Source of the DNA: an uncultured Pelagibacteraceae bacterium
Lineage (GTDB): Bacteria; Pseudomonadota; Alphaproteobacteria; Pelagibacterales; Pelagibacteraceae
Reading direction: 5' to 3'
Length of the DNA stretch: 32,036 nucleotides
Assembly: GCA_902595375.1 (NCBI GenBank)
Contig: CACJPW010000008.1
Span: 1 to 32,036, forward strand
Shown here: positions 18,065 through 25,819 of the stretch, piece by piece
How the letters are laid out: every line of letters starts with the position of its first letter
Numbering within the stretch: the first letter of the stretch is position 1
Position numbers and translations under genes: made by a program
The notes under the pieces: model-generated
Databases searched by the model: none
What the model saw: the letters and a program-made list of their open reading frames with translations, nothing else
Told to the model about the DNA's origin: nothing

Positions 18065-18175
18065 TCATCCTCCAATTTTTTTTTCTGATTTACCAAAAAT
18101 GTAACTATTAGTCATAGACATTATAACTATTATTTTATAGCCTTAGCAACAATTAAATAACAAATGGGGGAAATA
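18065..18175. promoter_or_regulatory. Divergent promoter region between livF-like and binding-protein genes
   Basis: This 111-base gap is the only obvious place from which the long minus-strand operon (about 10.6 kb) and the plus-strand transporter arm can both start. On the minus strand a TATAAT hexamer (18120-18125) follows TTGCTA (18144-18149) with an 18-base spacer, about 55 bases upstream of the TTG start. On the plus strand a TAGACA at 18115-18120 precedes AT-rich candidate -10 sequences, which are ambiguous. The plus gene has a strong GGGGGA ribosome-binding site at 18166-18171. No operator palindrome was recognised. Confidence 0.5.
18120..18149 (-). promoter_or_regulatory. Candidate sigma-70-type promoter for the minus-strand operon
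   Basis: Read on the minus strand: TTGCTA (-35-like, 18144-18149), 18-base spacer, TATAAT (-10, 18120-18125). The -10 is a perfect consensus hexamer. AT-rich DNA makes chance hits common, so this is a candidate only. Confidence 0.4.
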
Positions 18176-19366
18176 ATGAATAAACTTAAATTTGTTTTTT
18201 CAGCAATTGTCTTTTCCGCAGGTTTAGTAATCACGACTTTAGCTCAAGCAGAAACAATCAAAATTGGTGTTTCTTTTAGAATGCTATCAGATGTTGGTTA
18301 TAAACACGGAGAGTTAATTACTGATACTGTTGCAAAGTGGAATAAAGAAGGCACTATCAACGGTCAAAAAATCGACTTAACACTTTATAACGATGAGTGT
18401 AAATCTGAAAAAGGTGTAGCAAACGCAACAAAACTTGCTTACCAAGATAAAGTTCACGTTATAATTGGATCTAGCTGTAGTTCTGTAACATTACCTATGG
18501 TACCTGTTTCAGCTAAAGCTAAAGTTCCACAAATCATACCTCACTCAACAAATGCTGACATTACTAAAAAAGGTAGTGAATACATTTTTAGAGTACCTGT
18601 ATCATCAAGATTTTACAAAATCGTACAAGGTAAATTTACTGCAGAAAATCAAGGTACTAAGATAGCTTATATCTATGGTCCAGATGCTGCTGGTAAAGAT
18701 TTTGCATTATCTTTAGCTGATTACATGAGAGAGAACTACAACGTTGAGCCAACTTATATGGTTCAATCTGGAGAAAAAGAAACTGACTTTAGAAGTTACT
18801 TAACTAAAGCTAAAGCTACTAATCCAGAAGTTCTTGTAATTTCAGCTCTATTGGATGAAACAGTTAGAGGACTTGTACAATCGTATGAAGTTGGAATACC
18901 AAAATCTGTTCACAGAGTAACAGCTTCTATTGGTTCTAAAGTAGAGATACCAATAAATGCTGGTTCTGCTGCAAAAGGTGTAACTTTCTCAGCTGCATTC
19001 GCTGCATCTGACACTAGACCTGTAGCTAAGAAATTTGTGAAAATGGTAAAAGACAAATATGGTGTTGTACCTGGTCACGACTTTTCACAAATGATGGACT
19101 TACTAGATATTCTAGAGATAGCTCTTAAAAAAGTTAAATTCACTGGAGATCTAGCAGCTGACAGAAATAAAGTTAGAGACGCAATTGCTGCAACAACTGA
19201 CTTTAGAGGTCTAGCTTCTGGTCCAATCAATTTCTGTAAATCAGGAACGCCTGAGTGTAGAGATGGTAACAGAACTCCTGTTATGATTGAGTACACTAAA
19301 GGTGGAAAAAACTTTAAAACAAAAGTTGCTGGCACTGTAACATTTAATGCTAGCGCTGGTTTATAA
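18176..19366 (+). CDS. Periplasmic substrate-binding protein of the Liv/HAAT ABC transporter
   Basis: Type I periplasmic binding protein (LivK-like) that captures the substrate for the flanking permeases. The ATG at 18176 is preferred over the in-frame ATG at 18164, because GGGGGA lies just upstream of the former and MNKLKFVFSAIVFSAG then forms a normal signal peptide, cleaved near AQA-ETIKIG. The mature protein has paired cysteines (NDECKSE and GSSCSSVT) and a C-terminal pair (NFCKSGTPECRDGNRTP). Its codon use is richer in G+C and more regular than neighbouring genes, as expected for an abundant protein. A strong terminator follows. The ligand is unknown; the LivK fold also binds amides, aromatic acids and urea. 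Confidence 0.93.
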   Translation: MNKLKFVFSAIVFSAGLVITTLAQAETIKIGVSFRMLSDVGYKHGELITDTVAKWNKEGTINGQKIDLTLYNDECKSEKGVANATKLAYQDKVHVIIGSSCSSVTLPMVPVSAKAKVPQIIPHSTNADITKKGSEYIFRVPVSSRFYKIVQGKFTAENQGTKIAYIYGPDAAGKDFALSLADYMRENYNVEPTYMVQSGEKETDFRSYLTKAKATNPEVLVISALLDETVRGLVQSYEVGIPKSVHRVTASIGSKVEIPINAGSAAKGVTFSAAFAASDTRPVAKKFVKMVKDKYGVVPGHDFSQMMDLLDILEIALKKVKFTGDLAADRNKVRDAIAATTDFRGLASGPINFCKSGTPECRDGNRTPVMIEYTKGGKNFKTKVAGTVTFNASAGL

Positions 19367-19381
19367 TAATTAAAAAAATTG

Positions 19382-19413
19382 TGAGCGGTAGGTAAAACTA
19401 CCGCTCATTTTTT
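19382..19413 (+). terminator. Rho-independent terminator after the binding-protein gene
   Basis: Perfect 10-bp stem TGAGCGGTAG / CTACCGCTCA (19382-19391 and 19398-19407) with a six-base loop GTAAAA, followed by TTTTTTC. It is G+C-rich in an otherwise AT-rich locus. It lies 15 bases after the binding-protein stop and 16 bases before the next co-directional start, so it likely lowers expression of the downstream dioxygenase and permease genes relative to the binding protein. Confidence 0.92.
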
Positions 19414-19429
19414 CAAGGAAACCACAAAA

Positions 19430-20296
19430 ATGATAAACGTTAATAAATTGAAGAAAGTAAAAAGCAACTTTCCTGTAATGGTTGGTAAGGGTGCTATTTC
19501 AAAAAAAGATTGTGAAAAACTTATAGACGAAATTCGAAATGCAAAATCATTCGATGATTTAATACAAGGTGGTAGAAATAGAATTAACAAAGGGTCAAGT
19601 AATTTTAAAAATTATTTAAAAAAATCAAAATTATCAAACAAATTATATAAACAATTTAACAGCCAATCTTTTTACAAAAAAGTTGAAAATAGATTCAAAA
19701 AAACTTTTAAGGATTACGGATGGTCAAATGCATACTTGCCTAGCAAATTTTTGAGGGAAAAATTTACAAATAAAAAATTGATGAATTCAAAAGAATTAAT
19801 GAAAATGTTAGGTAAAACTTATAAAAACCCGAATGTAAATTTAGACATAGATTTTTCTGTTTCAAGGGGCGGATATAGGTTAAGGCCGCACAGAGATGAT
19901 GTAACACGACTTTATAATTTTCTTATTTATTTAAACGATATACCAAAAAAAAATGGCGGAGCTTTATCAATTTTTAAAAAGAAAACTGATATGAAATATA
20001 GAAAAAGTTTTAAAAGATTTCCTGGTATTTCTGAACTAGCAAAAGTTAAAGAATTTACTCCGTCAAAAGGGAGTGTAATTTTTTTCCAATCTACACCTAA
20101 CTCTTACCATGGTGTATCTTTATTTAGAGAAATCAAAGGTAAAAAAAGATTTTTCATTTATGGAAGTTATGCTTTAAGTAAACCTGTTGTATGGAGATAT
20201 AAAAATGTTAGCTATTTACCCAAAATTAAGAAAACAAACAAAAGAATGCTCACATCTTCACATGACTCAGATTATTTAATGAGAGAAGTTGGATAA
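19430..20296 (+). CDS. 2-oxoglutarate/Fe(II)-dependent oxygenase (prolyl-hydroxylase-like)
   Basis: Putative Fe(II)/2-oxoglutarate dioxygenase, 288 residues, of unknown substrate. The double-stranded beta-helix core is recognisable in the C-terminal half: RLRPHRDDVTRLYNFLIYLND gives His154 and Asp156, NSYHGVSLF gives the distal His227, and KKRFFIYGSY gives Arg240 for 2-oxoglutarate binding. Residues 1-140 are Lys/Asn/Ser-rich and not recognised. An AAGGAA ribosome-binding site precedes the ATG, right after the terminator. It is followed by the LivM-like gene with a one-base TAATG overlap, so it is part of the transporter operon. It may hydroxylate the imported compound; that is inference. Confidence 0.8.
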   Translation: MINVNKLKKVKSNFPVMVGKGAISKKDCEKLIDEIRNAKSFDDLIQGGRNRINKGSSNFKNYLKKSKLSNKLYKQFNSQSFYKKVENRFKKTFKDYGWSNAYLPSKFLREKFTNKKLMNSKELMKMLGKTYKNPNVNLDIDFSVSRGGYRLRPHRDDVTRLYNFLIYLNDIPKKNGGALSIFKKKTDMKYRKSFKRFPGISELAKVKEFTPSKGSVIFFQSTPNSYHGVSLFREIKGKKRFFIYGSYALSKPVVWRYKNVSYLPKIKKTNKRMLTSSHDSDYLMREVG

Positions 20297-21288
20297 TGGA
20301 AAAATTTAAATCGATTATCAGAGATTATCCTTTTATTGCTTTTATTATAGCTTTCATCATCTTAGCTTTTGTACCGTCAGTAGTTTTCACGGATGTTTAT
20401 CAGTCACATTTAGCTACTTTAATATTTGTGAATATTGTGGTTGCCGCAGGACTAAACATTGTTAAGGGTTATTGCGGTCAAGTTACAGTTGGACACGTTG
20501 GCTTATTTGCAGTTGGTTCTTATACCGCTGGAACATTGTTTTTATATTTAGGACTTGGTTTTTGGGCAACTTTACCCATAGCCATAATAGTTACTGCGTT
20601 TTTTGGAGTAGCAATGGGAATTCCATCTTTTAGATTGGAAGGTCCTTATTTAGCCTTAGCGACACTGGGAGGAGGTGAGGCAATAAGATTATTTATTGAA
20701 AACGGAAATTTTTTTAGATCTACATTTGGTATTTCTGATATTCCAACACCTTCTTTAATGGGTTACAACTTCGACTCTCCGGATAGATATTATTTCATCT
20801 CAATGACAATAATGATTATAGCGGTTTACTTCTCATTCAGTATTTTAAGATCTGGAGTTGGAAGAGCATTTATGTCTATCAGAGAGGATCCAATTTGTGC
20901 TGCAGCCGCTGGAATTAATGTAAAAAAATATAAAATCTTAGCTTTTATTTTGAGCGCTATGTTCGCTGGTGCGGCAGGTGCAGTTTATGCTCACATGCCT
21001 CCAGGATACATACATCCTAATAATTACACAGTTATAGAAATGGTAACTTTCTTAGCTATGGTTGTCCTAGGAGGTCTCGGCCATATTTGGGGTGGAATTA
21101 TTGGAGCTATAGTAATTACAATTGTTTATGACTTAACTAGACCATTATATAAATATCAACTTTTAATATTTGGTTTAACAATTGTATTAACTATTTTATT
21201 TATGCCTAAGGGTTTAGGCGGTTTTATTGACAGATATTTCTTAGAAAAGAGATTTAAAAAGAAAACTGGAACAGAAAAAACAACATGA
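20296..21288 (+). CDS. Branched-chain amino acid-type ABC permease, LivM-like
   Basis: Second inner-membrane permease of the HAAT transporter, 330 residues, with about nine to ten hydrophobic helices. LivM hallmarks are NIVKGYCGQVTVGHVGLFAVGSYTAG in the N-terminal third, and the cytoplasmic loop GVGRAFMSIREDPICAAAAGINVKKYK followed by AFILSAMFAGAAGAVYA. GGLGHIWGGIIGA and KGLGGFIDRYF lie near the end. The stop overlaps the LivG-like start as ATGA. It pairs with the LivH-like permease encoded on the other strand, so the two permeases are in opposite transcription units. Confidence 0.94.
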   Translation: MEKFKSIIRDYPFIAFIIAFIILAFVPSVVFTDVYQSHLATLIFVNIVVAAGLNIVKGYCGQVTVGHVGLFAVGSYTAGTLFLYLGLGFWATLPIAIIVTAFFGVAMGIPSFRLEGPYLALATLGGGEAIRLFIENGNFFRSTFGISDIPTPSLMGYNFDSPDRYYFISMTIMIIAVYFSFSILRSGVGRAFMSIREDPICAAAAGINVKKYKILAFILSAMFAGAAGAVYAHMPPGYIHPNNYTVIEMVTFLAMVVLGGLGHIWGGIIGAIVITIVYDLTRPLYKYQLLIFGLTIVLTILFMPKGLGGFIDRYFLEKRFKKKTGTEKTT

Positions 21289-22082
21289 TTTTAAAAACTA
21301 AACAATTATCTAAATCATTTGGTGGCTTGAAAGCTATAAATAAAGTTGATTTTGAACTTCCAAAAAATGAAATTAGAGGAATAATTGGACCCAATGGCTC
21401 AGGCAAAAGTACATTTTTTAATTTAGTTTCAGGAATCTATGATAGCGATCCTGGAAGCTATATTGAGTTTGATGGTCATGATATTACTTTTGCACCTCCA
21501 CATGAGATTGCTAGCTATGGTTTATCAAGAACGTTCCAATTACTAAGACTTTACCAAGATATGACAGTTATAGATAATGTTATGTCGGGATATCATACTA
21601 GAGTGCCTTACAAGTTTTTCGATGCAGTAATAGGAAGAAAAAAAATCTGGGATCAAGAAAGAGCTATCAAAGAAGAAATGATGGAACTTCTTTCTTTTGT
21701 GGGATTAGCAGACTATGCAGAGCTAAACGCTAGTGAGCTTTCTGGAGGTCAGAGAAGATTATTAGTTTTAGCAAGAGCAATCGCTATGAAACCAAAATTA
21801 TTAATGTTAGACGAACCAGCCGCAGGTTTATCTCCAGTCAATGTAGACAATTTAATGAAAATTATAATGCAGCTGAAAGAAAAATATGGCCTTACTCTTA
21901 TTATTATAGAGCATATTTTAAAAGTCGTAATGGATACTTGTAATTCAGTAACTGTTTTTGACCATGGTCAGAAAATTGCAGAGGGTACTCCAGCTCAAGT
22001 AAAAGATGACAATGCTGTAATCGAGGCGTATTTAGGTAAAAAAATGGACGATGAAGAGATGAGAAAAGCCCTTGCAGTCTAA
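21285..22082 (+). CDS. HAAT ABC transporter ATP-binding protein, LivG-like
   Basis: Second ATPase of the transporter, 265 residues. Walker A is GPNGSGKST, followed by the LivG-specific insertion (LSRTFQLLRLYQDMTVIDNVM). The ABC signature is LSGGQRRLLVLARA, Walker B with the D-loop region is LLMLDEPAAGLSP, and the H-loop is IIEHILKVVMD. The C-terminus (DDNAVIEAYLGKK) is typical of LivG. It overlaps the LivM-like gene by four bases. With LivF, LivH, LivM and the binding protein it completes a five-component transporter. Confidence 0.95.
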   Translation: MILKTKQLSKSFGGLKAINKVDFELPKNEIRGIIGPNGSGKSTFFNLVSGIYDSDPGSYIEFDGHDITFAPPHEIASYGLSRTFQLLRLYQDMTVIDNVMSGYHTRVPYKFFDAVIGRKKIWDQERAIKEEMMELLSFVGLADYAELNASELSGGQRRLLVLARAIAMKPKLLMLDEPAAGLSPVNVDNLMKIIMQLKEKYGLTLIIIEHILKVVMDTCNSVTVFDHGQKIAEGTPAQVKDDNAVIEAYLGKKMDDEEMRKALAV

Positions 22083-22120
22083 AATGAATTTGGTAATATT
22101 TTAACACTTAAATCGATTCA

Positions 22121-23104
22121 ATGGTTCAAAACATAAAAAAAATTTTTGAGAAACAAGGTTTCATAAGATTAAAGGGTGTTTTAGATTATAAAGAAGATTT
22201 AGAACCAATTTTAAATGATATGGCTTTTATCATGGATAGGCTTATTCATAGATTTGTTCCTAAAAGTGATAAAGTAAAAGTACTAAATTATGAGTTTAAG
22301 AAAAAATATTCATATTTGGTTTCTTTAGATATTCCTGAACTTGATCAATATTTTAACATAAGACTTCCTGAAAAAAACATAAACGCTAATAGTGATTTTT
22401 TTGCGAGTCAATCAATATGGAATTTAATTAAAAATAAAAAGATTTTAGATAAGATTGAAAAAATTCTAGGTCCCGAGATAGCTTCTAATCCTTGTCAAAA
22501 TTCAAGAATTAAACAACCTGAAAAAGGTGTTGCAAAAAAGAATTTAAATGACGGCTTAGTTGGAAGAACACCTTGGCATCAAGATGCTGGCGTTATGAAT
22601 AAAAAAGGACAGAAGGGTACTGAATTAGTAACTTGTTGGATACCTTTTACTAAAACAAGAATAGAAAATGGTTGTATGCTTGCTGTAAAAGAAAGTCATA
22701 AATTTGGACTTGTTAACCACGATTTTGGAAGTAAGGGACAAGTAGAAGTTAGAGGCAAAGAAATAATCGATAAATTATCAACCGTGCCTCTTGAAGCTGA
22801 TGTCGGCGATATAATATTGTTAAATAGATATCTACTTCATTGTTCACTACCAAATAAATCAAAAAATTTTAGAATAAGTATGGACTTGAGATATAATAAA
22901 GCAGGCCAACCCTCTGGAAGAGACCCATTACCTAATTTTATTGTCAAAAGCAAAAACAAAAATAAAATTAAAGTACAAAATTACAAACAATGGATAGCTT
23001 TATGGGAAAAAGCTAAAGTAAAATGCATTCCAAGAAAATGGTCTTATAAATATCCTCTTCCTACTTTCAAAGGAACTAAAAGAGATTTAGCAAATATTAT
23101 TTAA
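22121..23104 (+). CDS. Phytanoyl-CoA dioxygenase (PhyH)-family oxygenase
   Basis: Fe(II)/2-oxoglutarate oxygenase of the PhyH family, which hydroxylates acyl-CoAs, osmolytes, phosphonates and other small molecules; 327 residues. Iron ligands are visible in TPWHQDAGVM (His153, Asp155) and YLLHCSLPN (His240), with Arg251 in FRISMDLRY for 2-oxoglutarate. WIPFTKTRIENGCMLAVKESHK and LEADVGDIILLNR are the usual connecting motifs. It starts 38 bases after the LivG-like gene with no terminator between, and ends in a one-base overlap with the EamA transporter. It is unrelated in detail to the other oxygenase at 19430. A catabolic hydroxylase for the imported compound is a reasonable inference. Confidence 0.9.
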   Translation: MVQNIKKIFEKQGFIRLKGVLDYKEDLEPILNDMAFIMDRLIHRFVPKSDKVKVLNYEFKKKYSYLVSLDIPELDQYFNIRLPEKNINANSDFFASQSIWNLIKNKKILDKIEKILGPEIASNPCQNSRIKQPEKGVAKKNLNDGLVGRTPWHQDAGVMNKKGQKGTELVTCWIPFTKTRIENGCMLAVKESHKFGLVNHDFGSKGQVEVRGKEIIDKLSTVPLEADVGDIILLNRYLLHCSLPNKSKNFRISMDLRYNKAGQPSGRDPLPNFIVKSKNKNKIKVQNYKQWIALWEKAKVKCIPRKWSYKYPLPTFKGTKRDLANII

Positions 23105-24030
23105 TGAATTCAAAATTATCGGAGAAGAATTATCTTCCCGAATTTTTTCTAGCTTGCCTCGGGTATTTTTTATTTGTAACTCAAGATGCAATAGTAAAAT
23201 ATATTGCTGAAGATTACGACATAATCCAGATAATTTTCGTCAACTCCTTGTTTGCTCTGATACCTATTATTTTGTACACCCAAACCCTTAATGGTTGGAA
23301 GGAATTAAAGGGTGCAAATTTAAAAATCCATTTTTTTAGAACTTTAACGATGGTATTGGCCGTTTTTTTTGCCTACACAGGATTCTATCTATTACCAATG
23401 GTTACTATGTACAGTATTGTATTTTTAATTCCATTACTAATTACTATTGGATCGGTTTTATTTTTAGGTGAAGTCGTTAGATGGAAAAGATTTACTGCTA
23501 TAGTAATTGGTTTTATTGGAACACTTATTTCTATAAATCCTTTTGGTGCCGAAATTAATAGTTACGTACTTATAGCTTTGTTGTGCCCAATTTTTGCGTC
23601 TGCAAGTTATTTAATAGTAAGAAAATATGGTTATGAGGAGAGCTTGTTCTCATTTTTAATTTTCGGAAAAATTTTTATGATATTGTTTTCTGGTATATTT
23701 GTATTCTTTGTTTTCAAAGAGATGACTTTTAATGATTTAGTGTTGAACGCTATTTCTGGAATTTCTAGAGGAACAGCCATGATATTTGTTATCAATGCTG
23801 CTAGACACCTGCCTGGAGCAATTTTTGGATCAATTTTATATACTCAAATTTTTGCAGGTGTATTTTTGGGTTATGTTGTTTTTAATGAGATACCTACAAT
23901 TAATAATTATATAGGAAACTTAATAATAATTGCAGCAGGTGTATATATCGTTTTGAGAGAAGTAAAATTAAAGAAAAACATTGTTACTTCAACAGCAAGA
24001 CACCCAACTATTCCTATTAAAAAAGATTAA
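23104..24030 (+). CDS. EamA/DMT-family membrane transporter
   Basis: Drug/metabolite transporter superfamily protein, 308 residues, with about ten hydrophobic helices and two EamA-type halves. The first half has FLACLGYFLFVTQDAIVKYIAE and FFRTLTMVLAVFFAYTGFYLLPMVTMYSIVFLIPLLITIGSVLFLGE patterns. The second half ends in IFGSILYTQIFAGVFLGYVVFNEIPT, then a basic tail. Such proteins export or import amino acids, nucleotides or metabolites; specificity cannot be read. It is the last gene of the plus-strand arm and converges on the PanB-like gene with a three-base overlap of stop codons. Confidence 0.88.
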   Translation: MNSKLSEKNYLPEFFLACLGYFLFVTQDAIVKYIAEDYDIIQIIFVNSLFALIPIILYTQTLNGWKELKGANLKIHFFRTLTMVLAVFFAYTGFYLLPMVTMYSIVFLIPLLITIGSVLFLGEVVRWKRFTAIVIGFIGTLISINPFGAEINSYVLIALLCPIFASASYLIVRKYGYEESLFSFLIFGKIFMILFSGIFVFFVFKEMTFNDLVLNAISGISRGTAMIFVINAARHLPGAIFGSILYTQIFAGVFLGYVVFNEIPTINNYIGNLIIIAAGVYIVLREVKLKKNIVTSTARHPTIPIKKD

Positions 24031-24839
24031 AGTTTCTTTTTAAAATTTTCTAGAATTTCTTCACTAACATTTACTGAATTTTCAGGCCCAGGAAATTTCC
24101 CCTCTAAACTATCTTTGATAAATGCTTTTAAGGCTTTAACTCTTTCGATTTCAATTTCATCTTTCATCTTTTTTAAATTTGTATAAGCTTTTGCATGTCT
24201 AGGGGACTTTTCTTGCTCTCCACAGATATCGTTCATGAATAGATACATAACATCAGCTTTTTTTCCAGATCCTAGAGATACAGTTACAATACTCGTCCTT
24301 TTTGATATTTCCCCCATAATATTTTCAGGAATAACTTCACATTCGGCTGAAAAAGCCCCAGCATCCTCTAAACGTTTAAATTTTTTAAATAGTTCGTATG
24401 CTTCATCAGCAGTTTTACCTACAGCTCTTAAGCCACCAATCCATGTAGATTTTCTAGGAACCAAACCTAAATGACCCATAACTGGAACATCTTCTTTTGC
24501 AAGCATAGAAACAACATCCATACTTCTGGCAGTCATAACCGCATCAGCACCATTCTCTAAAGCTTTAAAGGCTCCACGTAACACATCCTCGGCTGTAGGA
24601 TAATTATGTAGTTCGAGTGCTGCCGTATAAAAAAGAGACTTGGATCCTTCACGAACCTTCTTAACATTTGAAGCACTTCCTATGATCATGTCAAAACCTG
24701 CTTCTTCAGCTGCTTTTGACTCTAATGAATTATTTGCAGTTACTTGTGTAAGAATTTTTTTTCCTTTAGCTTCAATAATATCACCTACAGTGATAGTTCT
24801 TTTTGCAGGATTAGCCGCCCAAGTATAAATATTTTTCAT
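24027..24839 (-). CDS. PanB-like (ketopantoate hydroxymethyltransferase fold) protein lacking metal ligands
   Basis: TIM-barrel protein of 270 residues alignable with PanB. Matches include the N-terminal TVGDIIEAKGKKILTQVTA, the highly characteristic VPVMGHLGLVPRK (119-130), GAFSAECEVIPENIM with Glu168 (equivalent to the PanB catalytic glutamate), and a GSGKKADVMYLFMNDICG segment. The Mg2+/ketopantoate ligands of E. coli PanB are not kept: the GDSLG Asp is Ser55 in IIGSASN, the ADLPF segment is AALEL with a gap of about 20 residues before it, and KIEGG is MTARS. Ketopantoate synthesis is therefore unlikely. It may be another lyase of the PEP mutase/PanB superfamily. It lies downstream of the DUF1907 gene on the same strand, 17 bases away. 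Confidence 0.78.
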   Translation of the reverse strand: MKNIYTWAANPAKRTITVGDIIEAKGKKILTQVTANNSLESKAAEEAGFDMIIGSASNVKKVREGSKSLFYTAALELHNYPTAEDVLRGAFKALENGADAVMTARSMDVVSMLAKEDVPVMGHLGLVPRKSTWIGGLRAVGKTADEAYELFKKFKRLEDAGAFSAECEVIPENIMGEISKRTSIVTVSLGSGKKADVMYLFMNDICGEQEKSPRHAKAYTNLKKMKDEIEIERVKALKAFIKDSLEGKFPGPENSVNVSEEILENFKKKL

Positions 24840-24856
24840 ATTTATATTTAATCAAA

Positions 24857-25819
24857 CTAATTAGTATTTTTCAATTCCTTGTAAATATTGTTTACTCTAT
24901 GGACTTCTTCGGCGGTATTGAAATAGCATTCATATTCAATTTCATTGGGGGTTACATCGAAATGATAATGACCTGCATCCTGAGCACCTTTATAAGAATG
25001 AAAATGAGTGTGTTCTCCTGATTCTCTTAAATCTAATTTTCCTCCAGAGGGATCATTAGTCCATAAAACTGAATAGCATTGAAAATGTGGCCCTATAGGA
25101 TCGTAAAATTGTAAAAAATCCCTAACACATTTCATTTGTTTTGGATCATAATATTCGTGATTTATATCTGCATAGTCTGGTTGGACATGCGATTTAATCT
25201 TACCATTTAAGATCCTAAACACACCACCCAGCGCAACACTAAAGTTTGTTTGTAAATTTTCAATTAGTGCAGTTCTCATAGATTGAGGTAAAGAGCCTTG
25301 CTCACCTGACCTTCCTTTAATTTTAATCTTTATAACATCTCCTTTTTTCCCCTCAGAGTAATAGATATTTCCTAGTCCGCCATGTTTTCGGTGATTGTAA
25401 GGAGTTGATTTACATTTATTATTTTTATCTACTTGAGCAATTATAGATTTTGACTCGTTAGTAATTAAATTCTCATTAATGATAAGTTCTCCACAGTGAC
25501 CCTCTAAACACGACATAGCTCCTGAACCTGCACCTAAAGCATATGATTTTTCAGAGCCTATTCTTTTTGCTATTTCTTCATAATCAAATTCTGTACCTAT
25601 GAACCTTTTATCGTGCATGTATGGTTCGCCTCCAACATCAACAATTCTTTGGTTTCCACTTATACCTTCAGCAGGGCAATCCCATTTTCTTAGATCAGGG
25701 CATTCAACAATCGAAACATCAACTTCAACATAGTTTTTAGATAAACCTTTTTTTAAAGCTTCGCTTACTTGTTTTAAGGAAATTTGATGAAAATTAGCTT
25801 TTTCGATTGTTAATTCCAT
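24857..25819 (-). CDS. DUF1907 / C11orf54-like zinc hydrolase homologue
   Basis: Homologue of the eukaryotic ester hydrolase C11orf54 (DUF1907 domain), 320 residues. The N-terminal half contains VDVSIVECPDLRKWDCPAEG and a glycine-rich segment YALGAGSGAMSCLEGHCGEL. The C-terminal zinc-site region has His270-x-His272-x-His274 and, after a short loop, GHYHFD with His284 and His286, which matches the three-histidine zinc site reported for the human protein. Human C11orf54 hydrolyses artificial esters; the bacterial substrate is unknown. It begins a two-gene minus-strand unit with the PanB-like gene, divergent from the MhpD-like gene across 51 bases. Confidence 0.8.
   Translation of the reverse strand: MELTIEKANFHQISLKQVSEALKKGLSKNYVEVDVSIVECPDLRKWDCPAEGISGNQRIVDVGGEPYMHDKRFIGTEFDYEEIAKRIGSEKSYALGAGSGAMSCLEGHCGELIINENLITNESKSIIAQVDKNNKCKSTPYNHRKHGGLGNIYYSEGKKGDVIKIKIKGRSGEQGSLPQSMRTALIENLQTNFSVALGGVFRILNGKIKSHVQPDYADINHEYYDPKQMKCVRDFLQFYDPIGPHFQCYSVLWTNDPSGGKLDLRESGEHTHFHSYKGAQDAGHYHFDVTPNEIEYECYFNTAEEVHRVNNIYKELKNTN

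Noticed and set aside
18164..18175. Upstream ATG as the start of the binding-protein gene
   Set aside because: It overlaps the GGGGGA ribosome-binding site and would add four polar residues before the signal peptide; the ATG at 18176 is better placed.
24010..24050. A/T-run inverted repeat at the EamA/PanB-like convergence, considered as a terminator
   Set aside because: The pairing is A-T only and imperfect, so it is not distinguishable from background composition.
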